From assembly GCF_002258215.1 (NCBI RefSeq), contig NZ_NEFY01000003.1:186001-250000 (forward strand): a stretch of DNA of 64,000 bases, in the 5' to 3' direction. Origin of the DNA: Marinobacter vinifirmus. Its GTDB lineage: Bacteria > Pseudomonadota > Gammaproteobacteria > Pseudomonadales > Oleiphilaceae. Positions 34,693 to 42,338 of this stretch are shown here, one piece after another (positions within the stretch are counted from its first letter, which is position 1; each line of letters starts with the position of its first letter). The notes beneath the pieces are model-generated. The model saw only the letters and a list, made by a program, of their open reading frames with translations. It was not told the DNA's origin and did no database searches. Made by a program: the position numbers and the translations under genes.

Positions 34693-34725
34693 CTATATAA
34701 GAAAACAGAATTTCACCTTATATAT
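34693..34725. promoter_or_regulatory. AT-rich dyad upstream of the persulfide dioxygenase gene
   Basis: TATATAAG (34694-34701) and CTTATATA (34717-34724) form 8-base inverted arms, in an AT-rich stretch unlike its surroundings, 60-90 bases before the start codon. Similar sites bind ArsR-type BigR/SqrR repressors before blh genes in other bacteria, so this may be a sulfide/persulfide-responsive operator. No such repressor gene is adjacent. Confidence 0.45.
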
Positions 34726-34783
34726 CGTTTCAGTATATCCTTAGATCAAATCATAGATATCGGCGACATCCAAGGTGAATACC

Positions 34784-35650
34784 ATGACTCAGCCTATCGT
34801 TCAGCATTTCTTCGACGAACCCACCAATACGTTCAGTTACGTGGTGCGTGATCCGGACAGTCAGGCCTGTGCCATCCTGGATTCGGTGCTGGATTTCGAC
34901 TACGCCGCCGGCCGCACCGACGTGCGCTCTGCAGACGAGATCATCCAGTACGTTCGAGACAACAACCTGGCGGTTGAGTGGATTCTGGAGACCCATGTGC
35001 ACGCAGATCACCTGTCTGCAGCACCCTATCTGCACGAACATCTTGGCGGAAAGACGGGAATTGGCGCAAAAATCGTCGATGTTCAGGAAATTTTTGGTAA
35101 AGCTTTCAATGCAGGTACCGAGTTTGCCCGCGATGGCAGCCAGTTCGATAAGCTGTTCCAGGAAGGCGACACCTTTACCATCGGCAACCTGCAGGGCCGG
35201 GTGCTGCATACCCCGGGCCACACTCCCGCTTGCCTGACCTACGTGATCGACGACGCTGCGTTTGTGGGCGATACCCTGTTCATGCCCGACTACGGCACCG
35301 CCCGCTGCGATTTCCCGGGTGGCGATGCGCGCACCCTGTATCAATCGATCCAGAAGGTGCTCACCCTGCCGCCGGAGACTCGTATCTTCCTGTGCCATGA
35401 CTACAAGGCACCTGGCCGGGATGAGTACCAGCATATGACCACGGTGGCGGAGCAGCGTGAGGCCAATGTGCATGTGCATGAAGGTATCTCCGAAGAGGAG
35501 TTTGTGAAAATGCGCACCGAGCGGGATGCCACCCTGGACATGCCCCGGCTGATCCTGCCCTCGGTGCAGGTGAATATGCGGGCCGGCCATATGCCACCGG
35601 CAGAGGATAACGGCCAGGTGTACCTGAAAGTTCCGGTTAACCGGTTCTGA
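34784..35650 (+). CDS. Metallo-beta-lactamase-fold persulfide dioxygenase-like protein (Blh/ETHE1 type)
   Basis: A 288-residue protein of the ETHE1/Blh group, which oxidises glutathione persulfide to sulfite with a mononuclear iron. The metal site is THVHADHL (HxHxDH), then HTPGHTPACL, GDTLFMPDYG and LCHDY; the ARCDFPGG block corresponds to the persulfide dioxygenase signature. ATG 34784 has AAGGTG in front. It is 7 bases before a SulP transporter gene, which could export the sulfite or take up sulfate, so the pair likely serves sulfide detoxification. Confidence 0.87.
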   Translation: MTQPIVQHFFDEPTNTFSYVVRDPDSQACAILDSVLDFDYAAGRTDVRSADEIIQYVRDNNLAVEWILETHVHADHLSAAPYLHEHLGGKTGIGAKIVDVQEIFGKAFNAGTEFARDGSQFDKLFQEGDTFTIGNLQGRVLHTPGHTPACLTYVIDDAAFVGDTLFMPDYGTARCDFPGGDARTLYQSIQKVLTLPPETRIFLCHDYKAPGRDEYQHMTTVAEQREANVHVHEGISEEEFVKMRTERDATLDMPRLILPSVQVNMRAGHMPPAEDNGQVYLKVPVNRF

Positions 35651-35657
35651 GCCGGGT

Positions 35658-37379
35658 ATGAACTTCAAACGCTACCTGCCCATTCTGCAGTGGGCACCAC
35701 ACTACAGCCGCAACCAGGTCACCAGTGACCTGATCGCGGCTGTGATTGTCACGGTGATGCTGATCCCGCAGTCGCTGGCCTATGCGTTGCTGGCGGGACT
35801 GCCGGCCCATGTCGGGCTGTATGCCAGTATCCTGCCGCTGGCGATCTACGCGGTGTTCGGCACCAGCCGAACCTTGTCGGTGGGGCCGGTGGCTGTGGCT
35901 TCATTGATGACAGCGGCTGCCCTGGCGCCACTGGCGGAGGCCGGTACGCCCGAATACATTGCCGGTGCGGTGTTGCTGGCGGTGATGTCGGGCCTGATGC
36001 TGACTGTCATGGGGGTGATGCGGCTTGGTTTTCTGGCCAACTTCCTCAGCCATCCGGTGATTTCCGGGTTTATCACCGCCTCCGGCATCGTCATTGCTGC
36101 CAGCCAGCTGAAGCACCTGTTCGGTATCCAGTCTTCCGGCCACAACCTGATTGATATCGTCGGTTCGCTGTTAAGCGGCCTGGCTGATACCAATCTGCCC
36201 ACTCTGCTGGTGGGTGGCGGTGCCCTGCTGTTCCTGGTGTGGTCCCGTCGCTACCTGAAGCCGCTTCTGAGCAAGCTGGGCCTGGCGCCCCGTGCCGCGG
36301 ATATTTTCACCAAGACGGCACCGATTCTGGCAGTGGTGGTGACAACCCTGGTGGCCTGGGCCCTGCGGCTGGATGAACAGGGTGTCCGGCTGGTGGGTGC
36401 CGTGCCATCGGGTTTGCCCTCCTTTACCATGCCAAGCCTGGAGCCCTCGGTATGGTCCCAGCTGGCCGTCAGTGCCTTGCTGATCAGTGTGGTGGGCTTT
36501 GTGGAATCGGTGTCTGTGGGCCAGACGCTGGCCGCCAAGCGGCGCCAGCGTATTGATCCGGACCAGGAGCTGATTGGCCTGGGCACCGCCAACCTGGGTT
36601 CCGGTTTCTCCGGAGGTATGCCGGTAACCGGTGGCTTCTCCCGCTCCGTGGTCAACTTTGATGCCGGCGCGGAAACGCCGGCGGCGGGAGCCTATACGGC
36701 GGTGGGCATTGCCCTGGCCACCCTGTTCCTGACGCCTGCCATTGCCTGGCTGCCCCAGGCCACGCTGGCAGCGACGATTATCGTGGCGGTGGCTACGCTG
36801 ATTGACCTGCCGGCCCTGGCTCGCACCTTCCGGTATTCCCGTACCGACTTTGGCGCCATGCTGGCCACCATTGTGCTGACCCTGGTTCACAGCGTGGAGG
36901 CAGGCATTATTGCGGGGGTGGCGCTGTCCATCGGGTTGTTCCTGTATCGAACCAGCCGGCCCCACAGTGCCGTGGTGGGCCTGGTGCCGGGTACCGAGCA
37001 TTTCCGCAATGTGTTGCGCCATGACGTGGAACTGTGCCCGAAGGTAACCTTCCTGCGGGTAGACGAGAGTCTGTACTTTGCCAATGCCCGTTTCCTTGAG
37101 GAAACAGTGATGGACCTGGTCAGCCGGGAGCCGGAGCTGACAGACCTGGTGCTGGTGTGCCCCGCGGTTAACCTGATTGATGCCTCGGCACTGGAAAGCC
37201 TAGAAGCCATCAATGAGCGCCTGCACGATGCCGGCGCAAGGCTGCACCTGTCTGAGGTGAAAGGCCCGGTGATGGACCGGCTCAAGGGCACGGAGTTTCT
37301 TGAGCACCTGGGCGGTGGCGTGTACCTGAGCACCTATGAGGCCTGGCAGGCACTCACCAACCGGCCGGCGATCGCATGA
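35658..37379 (+). CDS. SulP family anion transporter with STAS domain
   Basis: A 573-residue SLC26/SulP transporter of the inner membrane for sulfate, sulfite, bicarbonate or a dicarboxylate. The N-terminal signature DLIAAVIVTVMLIPQSLAYA and GLYASILPLAIYAVFGTSRT, and the later GGMPVTGGFSRSVVN, are typical. About twelve to fourteen helices end near residue 430 and a cytoplasmic STAS domain follows (about 450-560; VNLIDASALESLEAIN). It forms a two-gene unit with the persulfide dioxygenase-like gene, which favours a sulfur oxyanion. Confidence 0.9.
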   Translation: MNFKRYLPILQWAPHYSRNQVTSDLIAAVIVTVMLIPQSLAYALLAGLPAHVGLYASILPLAIYAVFGTSRTLSVGPVAVASLMTAAALAPLAEAGTPEYIAGAVLLAVMSGLMLTVMGVMRLGFLANFLSHPVISGFITASGIVIAASQLKHLFGIQSSGHNLIDIVGSLLSGLADTNLPTLLVGGGALLFLVWSRRYLKPLLSKLGLAPRAADIFTKTAPILAVVVTTLVAWALRLDEQGVRLVGAVPSGLPSFTMPSLEPSVWSQLAVSALLISVVGFVESVSVGQTLAAKRRQRIDPDQELIGLGTANLGSGFSGGMPVTGGFSRSVVNFDAGAETPAAGAYTAVGIALATLFLTPAIAWLPQATLAATIIVAVATLIDLPALARTFRYSRTDFGAMLATIVLTLVHSVEAGIIAGVALSIGLFLYRTSRPHSAVVGLVPGTEHFRNVLRHDVELCPKVTFLRVDESLYFANARFLEETVMDLVSREPELTDLVLVCPAVNLIDASALESLEAINERLHDAGARLHLSEVKGPVMDRLKGTEFLEHLGGGVYLSTYEAWQALTNRPAIA

Positions 37380-37406
37380 TCTGAGCGCAGTGATCCCATT
37401 GACCGG

Positions 37407-37442
37407 CGCGGGGGTATGTTGAACACTGCCCCCGTGTTTCTT
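37407..37442 (+). terminator. Probable terminator after the SulP gene
   Basis: CGGGGG (37409-37414) pairs with CCCCCG (37429-37434), followed by a T-rich TGTTTCTT. The loop is 14 bases and the T tract is broken, so it is moderately convincing. Confidence 0.45.
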
Positions 37443-37466
37443 GGCGCTAGTAACCGGTGACCACTG

Positions 37467-38126
37467 ATGGGAATGACTGACAACCTGCTCTCCACTGGCC
37501 AGTGGCTGTTCACGGCACTGCTGTTTGTGCTGGTTCTGATTGCCGCCCTCCGGTCCGTGGACTGGCGGGCCTTCCGCAACGATGACGCGGCCCAGCACAC
37601 GCTGTTTGGCGCTGCGGTGGTGTTGGGGTTTGTCTGGCAGTTAAGGGCGGGGATATCGCCCGGGCTGGCCATTCATATTTTCGGTATCACTGTGATTACC
37701 CTGATGGTGGGCTGGGCCCTGGCAGTGCTCGCCGGCCTGCTGGCGCTGGTGATTACGGTGATTACCGGGCGCGAACCGCTGATGATGTTTGCCGCCAACG
37801 GGCTGGTCACTGTGATGGTGCCGGCCCTGGTGAGCCACGGCATCATGCTGTGGGAGCGTCGGCGTAACTTCCGAAATTTCTTCGCTTATATCTTCTTTTG
37901 TGGGTTCTTTGGTGCCGGGCTGTCAGTGGCGGCGGCCGGGGTGGTGATGTGTTTGCTGCTCTGGACCAGCGGAGCCTATAGTTTCGACATGCTGGTGCAC
38001 GAATACCTGCGCTACCTGCCGCTGTTCATGATTCCCGAAGGCTTTATCAACGGAGCGTTTGTGACCGGCCTGATGGTGTTCCATCCCGACCGGTTGAGCA
38101 CCCTGGACCAGCGCCGGTATCGCTAG
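37467..38126 (+). CDS. CbiM-like energy-coupling factor permease family protein
   Basis: A 219-residue membrane protein with six or so helices that I assign to the CbiM/NikM family (cobalt/nickel ECF uptake). The AIHIFGITVITLMVGW and MFAANGLVTVMVPALVSHG segments and the C-terminal MIPEGFINGAFVTGLMVF fit. CbiM normally begins with M-H-I, whose His binds the metal; this protein begins with GMTDN, so it may not work in the same way. No CbiN, CbiQ or CbiO gene is adjacent, and it is 16 kb from the cobalamin genes. The 3' end overlaps the convergent GGDEF-EAL gene by 80 bases. Confidence 0.65.
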   Translation: MGMTDNLLSTGQWLFTALLFVLVLIAALRSVDWRAFRNDDAAQHTLFGAAVVLGFVWQLRAGISPGLAIHIFGITVITLMVGWALAVLAGLLALVITVITGREPLMMFAANGLVTVMVPALVSHGIMLWERRRNFRNFFAYIFFCGFFGAGLSVAAAGVVMCLLLWTSGAYSFDMLVHEYLRYLPLFMIPEGFINGAFVTGLMVFHPDRLSTLDQRRYR

Positions 38127-40224
38127 CGGGGGGCTCCGACTGGGCCTTGCAGGAGGCATTCTCCCGCCACATGGCCAGCCAGGGCAGCACCTCGGAAGCC
38201 GGCATGGGCCGGGCCACGGCATAGCCTTGCACCAGGTTGCAGCCCATGGCCATGAGCGCTTCGGCCTGGGCCATGGTTTCCACGCCTTCGGCCAGGGTCG
38301 GTTTCTCGAAGCGCTGGGCCATGAAAATCACACTTTCCACAATCGCCCGGTCGCTGTCGTCCTGCAGCATGTCGCGGATGAAACTCTGGTCGATCTTGAT
38401 CATGTTGATCGGCAGGGTGCGCAGGTAAGTCAGGGATGAGAACCCGGTTCCGAAATCATCCAGCGCAACCTGGAGGCCCAGGGTCTGGCACTTTGCCAGT
38501 ACGTTCTCGGCGCGCTGAATGTCTTCCAGGGCGGTGGATTCAAGCACTTCCAGTGTGATCTGTTCCGGATTTACCTCCGGGTGGCACTGCAGGTAGCTTT
38601 CCAGGTAGTGCACAAAGCTCCGGTCCATCAGGTGCGGTGCGCCGATGTTAATGCTCACCGCAAGCTGCTCGCCGGCCTCGTTCCACAGGTTCATCTGGTG
38701 GATGGCTTCTTTCAGCACCCAGCTGCCCAGAGGTACTTCCAGGTGGCTGTTCTCTACCGCAGGCAGGAACTCCCCCGGCGTGGTCAGGCCCCTGGCCGGG
38801 TGGTTCCAGCGGATCAGGGCTTCAAAGCCCACTACCTGGCAGTCTGCCAGCCGCACCTGGGGCTGGAAATACAGTTCGAATTCGTTGTGCTCCAGCGCAT
38901 TGCCGATTTCCACCAGCTGGTTGCGGCGCTGGCGCCGGAAGGCGTCTTCACCGGGGTCGAAAATGTGGAACTGGTTACGGCCTTTTTCCTTGGCCGCGTA
39001 CATGGCCTGGTCGGCGTGGCGGATAAGGCCTTCGGCGTCGGTGTTATCGTCCGGATAAATGGCGGCGCCCAGGCTGGCGGTGACCGTAATAAAGGTATCC
39101 GCCACCGGGATCGGCTGACCCACTTCCGCCAGCAGTCGCTGATAGACGATTTCCGGGTTGTCGCTCTGAACCAGGATGACAAACTCGTCGCCGCCGATCC
39201 GCGCGATGGTGTCGCCCCGGCGCAGACTGTGGGCCAGGCGGTCGGCCACGGTTTTCAGGGCCTTGTCGCCGGCGTCGTGGCCGAATTCGTCGTTGATGGC
39301 TTTGAAACCGTCAATGTCCAGGTAACACACCGAGAGCGAACGTTTCTGGCGGTCGGCGTGCTGGCGGGCCGTGTGAAGACGTTCCACCAGCAACTGCCGG
39401 TTGGGTAGGCCGGTGAGTTCATCGTAGTTAGCAGCCCGGTCCAGGTCCCGGGCATGGTTTTTCAGTGCGGTGATGTCGGAAAACGACGCCACGTGGAAAT
39501 ATTGCCCCGGCTCCTCCAGGTGAACCCGGCTGACCGACAACAACTCCACATATTCCTCACCATTCTTGCGCCGGTTCCACAGCTCGCCACGCCAGAAATC
39601 GTTTTGCTCGATAGAGCGCCACATGGACTGGTAGTAGGCCTTGGAGTGCCGGCCGGAGCTGAGAATGTTCGGGTTCAGGCCCAGCACTTCTTCCCGGCTG
39701 TAGCCGGTGATGCGGGCGAAGGCCGGGTTCACATCCATGATGCGGTTGTGCTTGTCGGTGATCAGGATGGCCTCGTGGCTGCGGTCGAATACGCTGGCGG
39801 CAATACGCAGGCCCCGCTCGCCGTGCTTGCGGTCGGAAATATTGGTCTGGATGATGACAAAGCCCGGCTCCACGCCCTCCGCTTTGCCGATCGGCATGCT
39901 GCAGGTGTGTACCCAGTACGGGGTGCCGCTGGCGGTGTAATGCAGGATGTCTTCTTCGAAGGGTTCGCCGTTGGCGAAGTGCGCCCGGATGCGGGCGACG
40001 GTTTCCTTGTCGGTGCCGGTTCCGGGTAACAGGTCAAACGGCTTTTTGCCCCGGATATCGGTCAGGGGGTAACCGGTATGGGCCTCAAACGCGCCGTTTA
40101 CCCATTCGATGCGGGCCTCGCCATCCAGGATCAGCACCATATTGCTGGTGGTGGTGGCTACCAATGCCAGCCGGGCCGGGGAGATATCAGCAGTTGGTGC
40201 GACGTGTTCGGGACCTTTGGGCAT
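38047..40224 (-). CDS. PAS-PAS-GGDEF-EAL cyclic di-GMP signalling protein
   Basis: A 725-residue cytoplasmic protein. Two PAS domains (about residues 20-135 and 140-260; ILDGEARIEWVNGAFEAHTG, RIMDVNPAFARITGYSREEV) precede a GGDEF domain with intact GGDEF at 344-348 and an EAL domain with EAL at 468-470, DDFGTGFSSL and QGYAVARPMP. Both catalytic motifs look complete, so it could make and/or degrade c-di-GMP in response to a ligand or redox signal sensed by PAS. There is no membrane segment. A low-complexity tail of about 30 residues runs over the end of the CbiM-like gene. Confidence 0.93.
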   Translation of the reverse strand: MPKGPEHVAPTADISPARLALVATTTSNMVLILDGEARIEWVNGAFEAHTGYPLTDIRGKKPFDLLPGTGTDKETVARIRAHFANGEPFEEDILHYTASGTPYWVHTCSMPIGKAEGVEPGFVIIQTNISDRKHGERGLRIAASVFDRSHEAILITDKHNRIMDVNPAFARITGYSREEVLGLNPNILSSGRHSKAYYQSMWRSIEQNDFWRGELWNRRKNGEEYVELLSVSRVHLEEPGQYFHVASFSDITALKNHARDLDRAANYDELTGLPNRQLLVERLHTARQHADRQKRSLSVCYLDIDGFKAINDEFGHDAGDKALKTVADRLAHSLRRGDTIARIGGDEFVILVQSDNPEIVYQRLLAEVGQPIPVADTFITVTASLGAAIYPDDNTDAEGLIRHADQAMYAAKEKGRNQFHIFDPGEDAFRRQRRNQLVEIGNALEHNEFELYFQPQVRLADCQVVGFEALIRWNHPARGLTTPGEFLPAVENSHLEVPLGSWVLKEAIHQMNLWNEAGEQLAVSINIGAPHLMDRSFVHYLESYLQCHPEVNPEQITLEVLESTALEDIQRAENVLAKCQTLGLQVALDDFGTGFSSLTYLRTLPINMIKIDQSFIRDMLQDDSDRAIVESVIFMAQRFEKPTLAEGVETMAQAEALMAMGCNLVQGYAVARPMPASEVLPWLAMWRENASCKAQSEPPASDTGAGPGCSTGRDGTPSGRSQTLR

Positions 40225-40421
40225 CTCGGGTAAATCCGGTAATTGGCGGTTGGCTCTCCTCCCTGTGAGTGCGCCGGAAAGTATAGCAATCGCAATCAGT
40301 TTAACCGTCCGTAGAGGCCGAGATGGCCGCAGTGACAGTCAGCGGATTATCCATTTATTGCAAAAGTCAGACGCCGCGCAATCCTAGCGTATACGCGAAT
40401 TGCAGGCATTACACATTAGTC

Positions 40422-40442
40422 TGACGGAATTGATGTCCGTCA
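40422..40442. repeat. Short inverted repeat between the c-di-GMP gene and the response-regulator gene
   Basis: Arms TGACGGA (40422-40428) and TCCGTCA (40436-40442) with a 7-base loop, followed by AAAA. It lies in the 250-base gap 40225-40474, which otherwise holds no gene I can support. It may be an operator for the gene starting at 40224 or a weak terminator for the one ending at 40475. Confidence 0.4.
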
Positions 40443-40474
40443 AAATTGTGTGGATTGAATAGCTTGCGTTGGGG

Positions 40475-41008
40475 TTATTGGCGCCAACGAGAGTGTTTTT
40501 GCAGTTTCCGTTGCAGGGTGCGGCGGTGCATGTTCAGGGCCCGGGCCGTCGCCGAGATGTTGCCCTCGTGCTCATTCAGCACCCGCTGGATGTGTTCCCA
40601 TTCCATTTCTTCCACCGAGGGTGGCTCCGGGCGCAATTCAGGCGGGGCTTCCAGCGGTTCAAAGCCGCTGATCAGCTGCTGTACGGTCACCGGTTTGCAC
40701 AGGTAGTTGGCAGCCCCCCGGCGCATGGCCTCCACGGCAGTGGCAATGCTGCCGTAGCCGGTGAGCACCAGTACGTCCAGGTCCGGGTTGGTGTCGAGAA
40801 GTTCCGGCAGCAACTGCAGTCCGCTCTCGCCGGCCAGGTTCAGGTCGAGCACGCAGCGGCGGATGTTGTGGGCATCCAGCGCATCCAGGGCGCTGTCGTG
40901 GTTGCTGGCTGTGATGGCCTCGATACCCTGCCGGGCCAGGGAGCGGCTCAGCACCTGCAGGAAGGCCTGGTCGTCATCAACAATCAGCCACTGTTCCTGT
41001 TCAGACAT
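40475..41008 (-). CDS. Response regulator, RegA/PrrA/RoxR-like
   Basis: A 177-residue regulator with a receiver domain (acidic DDD11-13, phosphoacceptor D55 in RRCVLDLNLAGESG, LTGYGSIATAVEAMRRGA, CKPV) and a Fis-type helix-turn-helix at the C-terminus (GNISATARALNMHRRTLQRK), separated by a Pro-rich linker. This layout is the RegA/ActR/RoxR redox-response type, which controls terminal oxidases and other respiratory genes. The gene overlaps the sensor kinase by 8 bases. Confidence 0.9.
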   Translation of the reverse strand: MSEQEQWLIVDDDQAFLQVLSRSLARQGIEAITASNHDSALDALDAHNIRRCVLDLNLAGESGLQLLPELLDTNPDLDVLVLTGYGSIATAVEAMRRGAANYLCKPVTVQQLISGFEPLEAPPELRPEPPSVEEMEWEHIQRVLNEHEGNISATARALNMHRRTLQRKLQKHSRWRQ

Positions 41009-42275
41009 ATTCCGGCTCTCCTCCAGTGGATGTCACGGCCTGCGGCAAATCGATCACCATGGTGGTTCCGGTGTTGCCGGTTCGGGCTTTCAGGTTGCCT
41101 CCCAGCCGCTGGATGGTGGCATTAGACAAAAACAGGCCAACTCCCAGACCGTTCCTGGAATCGACTATATCTTCGCCGGGTGCTCCGGCCAGGGCGGCCT
41201 CCAACCCTTCACCGTGGTCTTCGACCACGATCTCTATGCGGCCGCTATCGGTTTGCCGACTGCTGACTGCTACCCACTGGGGGCTGGCGGTCAGGGCATT
41301 GGCCAACAGGTTCAGGATGGCCTGGTCGAGGGTGGCGTCGACCGCAATGCGGGCATCGGGATGATCCTTTGCCCACTGGATAGGGCCGGACGGCCACAGC
41401 AGGGTGGCGGATTCCCGCAACCTGGCCAGCCACTCGCGTACTGGTAGGGTTTCCAGTTGGGCGGTCCTGGCTTCTACAGCGGTTTTGGTGAGCTGCTGCA
41501 GGTGGCTGCTGCACAGCATCACCTGCTGGCCCATCATGTCCAGGTCTTCTTCCAGCTCCGGGTTGCCCTGGCCGCTGTGGGAACGGATTTCATCCAGTAG
41601 CAAAGTCATGGTGTTCAGTGGTGTGCCGAGCCGGTGTGCAACCGCCGCCGCCGACAGGCCAAGGGCAATCACCTGCTCATCCCGCAACCGGTTTTCCCGG
41701 AACCGGGACAGCTGGCTTTGCTGGTGTCGCAGGCGATGGGCCAGGGTGCCCACCACCAGCAGCAGAATGCCGGCGGTCAGGGCAAAGGTCACCCACATGC
41801 CGACAAGGTGTAGCTGGGCGAGGTCGCCACCGTGGTGATCGTGCACCACCGGGGTGTGCCATATGACCAGGGCGGTGTACACGGCAATGCCGGTGAGCGT
41901 CAGCGCAATACTCTGGCGGGTTGGTACCAGGATAATGGCCACGGCAATGGGCAGCAGCAATACCGACACCAGCGGATTGGTATAGCCGCCGGTGTAGAAC
42001 AGCCAGAGACCGATCAGGATCAGGTCCGTGGCCAGGGTCAGGCTGACCGGAACCGAGGATTCAGGCGGTTTGCGGTTGAACCAGAGCCAGCCAAGGGTGG
42101 CCAGCACGCCGTACAGCAGGCAAACCAGCAGGGCCTCGGCCCGGTGCGCCAGGGTGATGACGGATTCGGCAACGGCAATAGCCACCAGTTGCGTGGTGAT
42201 GATGGCCAGCCGCATGCCCAGCAGGTAGCGGGCAGCCTGGCGAAAACCGGTCTGAGAGTGAGTGAGCCATTCCAT
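41001..42275 (-). CDS. Sensor histidine kinase, RegB/PrrB/RoxS-like
   Basis: A 424-residue membrane kinase with about six helices in the first 180 residues. GGYTNP at 96-101 matches the quinone-binding GGxxNP of RegB. The phospho-His is H214 in AAAVAHRLGTPLNTM, the RegB-specific H-box form, and the ATPase domain has NLLANALTASP, DHGEGL and GLGVGLFLSN. The redox-active Cys found after the H-box in RegB (A-C-x-E) is not seen here, so sensing may depend on quinones alone. Paired with the RegA-like regulator. Confidence 0.9.
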   Translation of the reverse strand: MEWLTHSQTGFRQAARYLLGMRLAIITTQLVAIAVAESVITLAHRAEALLVCLLYGVLATLGWLWFNRKPPESSVPVSLTLATDLILIGLWLFYTGGYTNPLVSVLLLPIAVAIILVPTRQSIALTLTGIAVYTALVIWHTPVVHDHHGGDLAQLHLVGMWVTFALTAGILLLVVGTLAHRLRHQQSQLSRFRENRLRDEQVIALGLSAAAVAHRLGTPLNTMTLLLDEIRSHSGQGNPELEEDLDMMGQQVMLCSSHLQQLTKTAVEARTAQLETLPVREWLARLRESATLLWPSGPIQWAKDHPDARIAVDATLDQAILNLLANALTASPQWVAVSSRQTDSGRIEIVVEDHGEGLEAALAGAPGEDIVDSRNGLGVGLFLSNATIQRLGGNLKARTGNTGTTMVIDLPQAVTSTGGEPEYV

Positions 42276-42338
42276 GAGGGCATTCTAGCAGCAAGCGGCT
42301 GCGGCGCATCTGAACAACGTGCGACCTTTTGTCAGGGG

